A stretch of DNA of 10,956 nt. Origin: Planctomycetota bacterium. GTDB taxonomy: Bacteria > Planctomycetota > Phycisphaerae > WQYP01. The position numbers were made by a program, and so were the translations under genes. Location of the stretch: NCBI GenBank assembly GCA_021852225.1, contig JAJZOA010000217.1, positions 1 to 10,956 of the forward strand. The letters run 5' to 3'. The notes under the pieces were generated by a model, which saw nothing but the letters and a program-made list of their open reading frames with translations, was not told where the DNA came from and searched no databases. The stretch's first letter is position 1. Each line of letters opens with the position of its first letter. Shown piece by piece: positions 7,501 through 10,956 of this stretch.

Positions 7501-8801
7501 CAAAAGTCGGCACAATGGAGGTATTGGGTCTGTTGCGCCAGTGCTGGGATGAGCGATTGAGCCGCGCGGTGCTTGACACAATTGATTCTCAAAGTCTTAA
7601 GCCGTGGGCGGCCGCTGACATCATCGGAAGACTTTTCATAGTTGATCGGACATCTACGGCCAGCGTTGCCACGCGCATTCTAGACACAATCGATCTTTCG
7701 CAGGGTTGCACCGAGTACGCCGGCCTGATAACCGCCGAATTGCTGTTTAACGCCCCTGAATTGGGCTGGGAAGTGGTCTGGAAAGTGATGCAATCGCATC
7801 CTGAAGTGGGCAAACTTGCGGTGGAACGGGTTGCCTTCTTACGGCCCTACAGTCCGGAGTTTCTGGCCCCGCTGCCCGAAGGGCACGTCGCGGAGCTTTT
7901 TGCCTGGCTGGAAAACAACTATCCCGGAGCCATGGATTTGGGGCCGAATTCTTCGGAAGGACATGTTGTGGGATGTCAAAAATCCGTCGGCTGGCTGATG
8001 CGCGGAATTCTGGATAACCTCCGCGACCGCGGCACCGCCGAAGCTGTAGGTTCCCTTAAATTGATTTTGCGCAGGTCGTCAAAACTCTCCTGGCTTCAGC
8101 ACACCATCGTGATTGCGGAGGAAAATCTTCGCCGCAAAGATTGGACGCCTATTCAGCCACAAGATCTTATCCAATTGGCCGCCCATTCAGATTCGCGAAC
8201 GGTTCGCAACGCTGCGGAACTGCAATTGCTGCTGGTGGAAATCCTAAGTGAGATTAACGCCGACCTGCAGGGTGAAAACCCGATGGCACCGCAGCTTTGG
8301 AGCTCGCAGGATAGTCAATGGAATCCAAAGGATGAGAACGATCTATCCGATTGGCTGCTTTGGCAAATTAAGCTACGGCTTCGCGGCTATGCAATTCTGC
8401 CCCTGCGGGAGGTGGAAATCCGGCGGAGAAGCGGCTCGGTCGGCGCTCCTGGGCAGCGCGCAGATATTTATGTTGCAGTTTTTGGAGCGGAGGCGTCGGG
8501 CCAAAAATTGGAATTATTCCGCGTATTGATCGAAGTTAAGGGGGACTGGCATCCTGAGCTTACCGCCGCGCTTAAGGACCAATTGGCGGATCGTTACCTC
8601 GCCGATAACCTTTGCCGACACGGCATTTACCTTGTCGGGTGGTTTCGTTGCATGCAATATAGGAAACCAATCACCAACGGGACTTTGGATTGGCCACTGC
8701 AAAAGATCGTGGCGACATTAGATGAACAAGCGGCGAGTGAATCACGATCGGCGGCCAACCCGCACATTTGCGCATTCGTCCTAAACTGCGGCCTTCGGTA
8801 G
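4566..8801 (+). CDS. NACHT-type STAND NTPase with HEAT-like middle and C-terminal PD-(D/E)XK nuclease (1411 aa)
   Basis: This is a bacterial NLR-like protein. The N-terminus is a short DFYIPR segment that I recall as 'FYVPR' in related large NACHT proteins. The NTPase module follows: Walker A GEPGIGKT (50-57), Walker B LHLFLDSLDEG (108-118), sensor strand LRISSRVPDWP (145-155), and the winged-helix signature FVHRSIAEYLAA (344-355). From about 473 onward the protein is helical, with HEAT-like units and a DPDDEIRGI motif (541-549). It ends in a nuclease-like fold: RADIYV with D1300, LIEVK with E1323 and K1325, then a helix QLADRYL and a strand HGIYLVGWF. The D...ExK spacing fits PD-(D/E)XK enzymes. 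STAND NTPases usually sense a ligand through the repeats, oligomerise and activate an effector, here presumably DNA cleavage. The frame is open from 4224, but the upstream part looks non-coding. ATG 4566 is chosen by the FYIPR motif; its ribosome-binding site is weak. Antiphage or self-defence function is inferred. Confidence 0.88.
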   Translation: MGSDFYIPRTCQRRPPSGQTDEGDSPHDFIVSENGRDSIPWGQQCLVLLGEPGIGKTREFENAAAIAKLAGEKVLYLSLGSFSSVEELKQAITGSETWKAWLNGKHCLHLFLDSLDEGRLCIPTIGCSVTRLLESVKIHLPRLNLRISSRVPDWPQDTERKFQSLFEAHGGCAVYQLLPLNESQRDQWITACGLDQKNFVAALTQSEVVALAEIPFTLVMLVNIFKRDKCLPPSKKEIYQQACRLLCEEQNNSRRERLIPNPADPDHRLAIATRIAGCVVFGNKGLISIASGLEPTANGAIAISELAGETKPRNGNGTSINESHIRDVLGTGLFLSTDRGCYQFVHRSIAEYLAAQYARRLINRPGRLQGLFFRIFPGDPRLYPQLATTAAWLASIESSFFDQVVKSDPLVLLQADIGALSDSQKSKIVESILNAFASDRANDFNISAREHYRKLAHPKLADQLRPVITDKAMGLIRRRFAIDLAGACGATPLLDTLAALALDTADDHHLRERAAWAIHQIDDVGTVQRVRRLVCSDAQSDPDDEIRGIVMIALWPRGLITIRRLAKTIQPPRQPNLYGAFRMFLDFHLLQHVRDPAAELPIILNCLSQYVNRGEFDRLSDSLIRQSAGLASGNPAVLRALANYLWARSSIKGRPFSHMADAEDGKNIFSDAPLRREILVAIAELAGPESFHLADSQNLFSAGLLVAEDYNWLINKVTTELDAVVARRLSVLINQVYGHVQSDDKLQTLLVAANSCEALRLEFQDIIAPVALNSTQADSQRANWQTFLQRGSAVNQPASASPASPIALSEGQFRDRVVEFLLACEKGRPDAWWRLDLLLQSGLTGATHYAFHPNIRDLPGWKLLPDELYPRLRAAALAYLQNGDPRDAEWIGSGTFRQCSLAGFRALVLLHELPSAESNAIGTHCWNKWIPTILHFPRISGIGGESDIPCKITAAAYHADPDQFIEALRNKIDLENRKPKVGTMEVLGLLRQCWDERLSRAVLDTIDSQSLKPWAAADIIGRLFIVDRTSTASVATRILDTIDLSQGCTEYAGLITAELLFNAPELGWEVVWKVMQSHPEVGKLAVERVAFLRPYSPEFLAPLPEGHVAELFAWLENNYPGAMDLGPNSSEGHVVGCQKSVGWLMRGILDNLRDRGTAEAVGSLKLILRRSSKLSWLQHTIVIAEENLRRKDWTPIQPQDLIQLAAHSDSRTVRNAAELQLLLVEILSEINADLQGENPMAPQLWSSQDSQWNPKDENDLSDWLLWQIKLRLRGYAILPLREVEIRRRSGSVGAPGQRADIYVAVFGAEASGQKLELFRVLIEVKGDWHPELTAALKDQLADRYLADNLCRHGIYLVGWFRCMQYRKPITNGTLDWPLQKIVATLDEQAASESRSAANPHICAFVLNCGLR

Positions 8802-9767
8802 TCCCAGAATTTCGGTCGGCGGCTTGTCGCTTCCCGTTAGTTCCTCAAAACGGTGCCGAACCGATTTCAGCAGGCTATCTATTTGGCTTGTGGGGATCCC
8901 CAGGTTGGCAGTGATAGTTTCGGCATTATAATTCTCGTAAATCATTAGAATCAACACCGTCTTCTCAGATCGGTTTAATTCATTCCGCACAAATTGCCGC
9001 CAGGCGGCACTTTCGGCATTCTTCTCGCCAATGATTCTCGAAATCGCCTGACAGTTTTTCAAGCGGGTCAGCGCTGCCCGGGCGGCGGCTATCTCTTCCT
9101 GGATAGCCCTGTCCGCGGATGAACCCGCGGCATCAATCGGCGTTTCAAGTATCCAGGGTGTTTCCGCAGGCACAAGATCGGCAACTTTGGCAAACGACTG
9201 ACTGGCGCACCAGTTCAGCCGTTCATGCTGGCTGCTTGAATTCACGTCGCTGACATGCAGTTGCGCCAGCCGCCCGCTGAATTCGCGAAGCATTTCGCCT
9301 GCGGCGGACATAGTTGGATCGACCTGCCGCGCGTGGCCAATATCAAAGCAAAACGAGGCTTCCGGCAATTTGTTAAAAATCTTCCGCAGTTCTGTTGCGG
9401 TGCGGCCAATGGGTTTACGCTTGTCCATATTTTCAATGCAAAGCGATCTGCCAAAGGCCTTCCAGTGTGCGGGTTCGCGAACAGCATCCGGATGGATGAC
9501 AATGTGAAACCCACGTTCCATTGCTGGCAGCAGCGAATTGGCAATCGCAACTTCCTCATCCGCTGCGTAGCGGCTTGGCGCGTGAATGGAGACATAGTTG
9601 AAACTGGCCGTCGTCGAGTTTTTCAACCAGCCAACAATTCCGGGCAGTTCCTCCTTGCGCAGGGCGGAAAGCTCAATAGCGCCCAGCTTTTGGCGATGGC
9701 TTATTTCAACTGCCTTTTTAAAATCATCCTTGGCAAGTGCACCTGTTGAAAAGCCAATACTTCGCAT
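8781..9767 (-). CDS. endonuclease IV/xylose-isomerase-like TIM barrel fused to a sigma-70 region 4-like HTH (328 aa)
   Basis: Residues 1-235 read as an AP-endonuclease-2/sugar-phosphate-isomerase barrel (PF01261 type). Strand-end residues suited to a two- or three-metal site are E32 (AIELS), H62 (VSIHAP), H92 (VIHPD), E112 (IENMD), D142 and H145 (FDIGH), H171 and D174 (LHVSD), H181 and E208 (ILETP). This nearly reproduces the ligand order of endonuclease IV. The barrel is compact compared with the ~285 aa of that enzyme, so the substrate may be DNA, a sugar phosphate or a nucleotide. Residues ~255-311 form a separate helical domain (EKTVLILMIYENYNAETITA, NLGIPTSQIDSLLKSVRHRF) with the wording of sigma-70 region 4: 'v..L..yE....eeIa..LgIp...v...l...r..le.L'. 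That suggests DNA or protein binding. Its ATG shares one base with the preceding gene's TAA (TAATG, 9769-9765). Its last 21 bp overlap the convergent NTPase gene. Confidence 0.85.
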   Translation of the reverse strand: MRSIGFSTGALAKDDFKKAVEISHRQKLGAIELSALRKEELPGIVGWLKNSTTASFNYVSIHAPSRYAADEEVAIANSLLPAMERGFHIVIHPDAVREPAHWKAFGRSLCIENMDKRKPIGRTATELRKIFNKLPEASFCFDIGHARQVDPTMSAAGEMLREFSGRLAQLHVSDVNSSSQHERLNWCASQSFAKVADLVPAETPWILETPIDAAGSSADRAIQEEIAAARAALTRLKNCQAISRIIGEKNAESAAWRQFVRNELNRSEKTVLILMIYENYNAETITANLGIPTSQIDSLLKSVRHRFEELTGSDKPPTEILGLPKAAV

Positions 9768-10837
9768 TAAAACACCCCATATTTGCGCGTTAAATTACGG
9801 AAAGAATCGGTTTCAAAAAACAACGTCGTCAAACCTGACTGGAAATCGCGGCTTATTGTGCGGATTTCTTGAAACAGGGCGGACTTCTGAGCGCCTTCGC
9901 TGCGGAGATCATTAAGCTCTTCACGTTTGCTTTGGTCGCCCAAAATGCCTAAAAATGCATTGTACGATTCGAAAATATTATTTACCGCAGCCAGATTCAG
10001 TTGCGCATCCAGACATGCCGACGCCAGCACTTCAAGCGGAGTGCGTCCGACGAGGCCTCGCAAAATGTCGACTGGCGGCCGGTCCTTTTCCGCCGGTTTC
10101 AATTCCGCGGTGGTTTTCGCAAAGCCAAAGCAGATCAGCATCCCCGCCGCGAAAATTAATTTTCGCGACAAACGGAGTTTCGCGTTTCGCAGTCCCCAGC
10201 CGGCGCCGGACCGTTCGCGTTGTTTATTCGCGAAATCAACCGCAATCGTTCGCCAGAATCGCACTATGTCATTGAGCAGGAATCGGGGCAATTTGCCGGA
10301 GGAAGGATCGGTTTCCAGGTACCGCAAAAGAACGGCCTCCAATACACGGCCAAATGCAGCGCCCTCCGGCCCAAGCGCACCGACCCCCAACCCAATCGCA
10401 TCGGCCTCCAGCAATAGCAATATGCGCTGGGTTGTATTTTGATTTGTGTCGTGCTGGCCACCGATTCGGTGCACCAGATCGTGACTGAAGGACAGCGTGC
10501 CAAATATGCCCGTCGCCCCGGGGGCGTTGAAGCGTTCTTTCAGGGATAGAGCGATTTTCCTGGCAATTACCGCATGCTCCGGGTCAGCCTGCCCATCTAT
10601 CACCAATGTCCAGTCAAGGTCGCTTCCGCTGGTCCACTCATCCCGGGCCAATGATCCAAACACGACGAAACTTGCATCCTTGTTTGAAAGACTTCCAAAA
10701 TTTTCGGTCAGTATTTCCTTCACCGTGCTCCGCACCTCCTCCGCACGTCCGGCCGCCGAGAGGATTTCCGCACATTGTACTTTGTGATCGGAAATCAGCT
10801 GTCGGAATCTGCTGCCTTTAGCACAGTGGCTTTGCAT
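9767..10837 (-). CDS. GlnD/DUF294-like nucleotidyltransferase (356 aa)
   Basis: The key motif is FVVFGSLARDEWTSGSDLDW: the nucleotidyltransferase signature G-S-x10-D-x-D with D73 and D75 as metal ligands, in the 'GSLAR.E.T.gSDlD' form shared by GlnD and DUF294-type enzymes. Such enzymes move a nucleoside monophosphate from NTP to a protein or small molecule. A helical C-terminal half follows, with RFLLNDIVRFWRTIAVDFAN, GWGLRNAKLRLSRKLIFAAG and a conserved-looking 'P.evL' segment. This resembles the putative substrate-binding domain that accompanies DUF294 domains. It heads a two-gene operon with the TIM-barrel gene (TAATG overlap), so the products are probably made in equal amounts. The frame is open to 10939. 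I prefer ATG 10837 because the upstream 34 codons run into an inverted repeat and look non-coding; ATG 10885 is an alternative. TATGAT (complement of 10844-10849) lies too close to serve as a -10 for 10837 unless the mRNA is nearly leaderless. The substrate is unknown. Confidence 0.85.
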   Translation of the reverse strand: MQSHCAKGSRFRQLISDHKVQCAEILSAAGRAEEVRSTVKEILTENFGSLSNKDASFVVFGSLARDEWTSGSDLDWTLVIDGQADPEHAVIARKIALSLKERFNAPGATGIFGTLSFSHDLVHRIGGQHDTNQNTTQRILLLLEADAIGLGVGALGPEGAAFGRVLEAVLLRYLETDPSSGKLPRFLLNDIVRFWRTIAVDFANKQRERSGAGWGLRNAKLRLSRKLIFAAGMLICFGFAKTTAELKPAEKDRPPVDILRGLVGRTPLEVLASACLDAQLNLAAVNNIFESYNAFLGILGDQSKREELNDLRSEGAQKSALFQEIRTISRDFQSGLTTLFFETDSFRNLTRKYGVF

Positions 10838-10900
10838 AACCCTATCATAGCGGCTGGTGAATATTTTTTGTACCGTTGATAGCATATTTATGAAGGCGGC

Positions 10901-10956
10901 GGGGAACCATCGCGTTTGTCTCTGCTGGCTCGGCTTCATTGCCGCGATGGTTCCCC
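10901..10956. repeat. perfect 14-bp inverted repeat at the window end
   Basis: GGGGAACCATCGCG (10901-10914) is matched exactly by its reverse complement (10943-10956), with 28 bases between. It lies upstream of the nucleotidyltransferase operon. The right arm ends exactly at the window edge, so the repeat may be longer. Possibilities are a terminator or hairpin of a gene to the right, an extragenic palindromic (REP/BIME-like) unit, or a miniature element end. No T-run is visible. The upstream extension of the nucleotidyltransferase frame crosses it, which argues against that extension being translated. Confidence 0.6.

Noticed and set aside
10838..10939. Longer nucleotidyltransferase start at ATG 10939
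   Set aside because: That ATG lies in the loop of a perfect inverted repeat without a ribosome-binding site, and the extra residues do not look conserved. ATG 10837 is preferred, with 10885 as an alternative.
1..10956. CRISPR arrays, tRNA and rRNA genes
   Set aside because: No evenly spaced direct repeats, tRNA-like cloverleaf or rRNA signature was found on reading either strand.

Overview
The window looks like chromosomal DNA from a Planctomycetota bacterium, most likely class Phycisphaerae. This rests on my recollection of family resemblance, not a search. The 217-aa secreted protein, the 525-aa helical-repeat protein and the broken ISKra4-like transposase all have wording I associate with that phylum. 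Base composition is moderately GC-rich with AT-rich intergenic islands. I see no rRNA, tRNA or CRISPR array.

Layout. Positions 1-616 (minus) hold a frameshifted transposase fragment cut by the window edge. Positions 897-3608 (plus) carry three genes: a secreted protein, a two-helix PLDc_N-type membrane mini-protein and an exported helical-repeat protein. A hairpin-rich gap of about 220 bp lies before the mini-protein. Positions 3605-4023 (minus) hold a short protein resembling only the N-terminus of planctomycete SNF2-type helicases, preceded by a possible 33-codon coupled ORF. Positions 4024-4565 are a non-genic leader with two related palindromes and a Shine-Dalgarno-bearing mini-ORF.

Positions 4566-8801 (plus) encode the most striking protein. 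It is a 1411-aa STAND NTPase with an N-terminal NACHT module, a long HEAT-like middle and a C-terminal PD-(D/E)XK nuclease-like domain. Facing it on the minus strand (10837 to 8781) is a two-gene operon with a TAATG stop/start overlap: a GlnD/DUF294-like nucleotidyltransferase, then an endonuclease IV/xylose-isomerase-like TIM barrel fused to a sigma-70 region 4-like helix-turn-helix. The operon's last 21 bp overlap the end of the NTPase gene. A perfect 14-bp inverted repeat closes the window.

Interpretation. The left half is ordinary lineage-specific cell-envelope content. The right half, from about 3.6 kb to the end, reads like an accessory or defence-type island: gene debris, an NLR-like sensor with its own nuclease, and a nucleotidyltransferase plus metal-hydrolase pair. 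That these act together is inference from proximity only.
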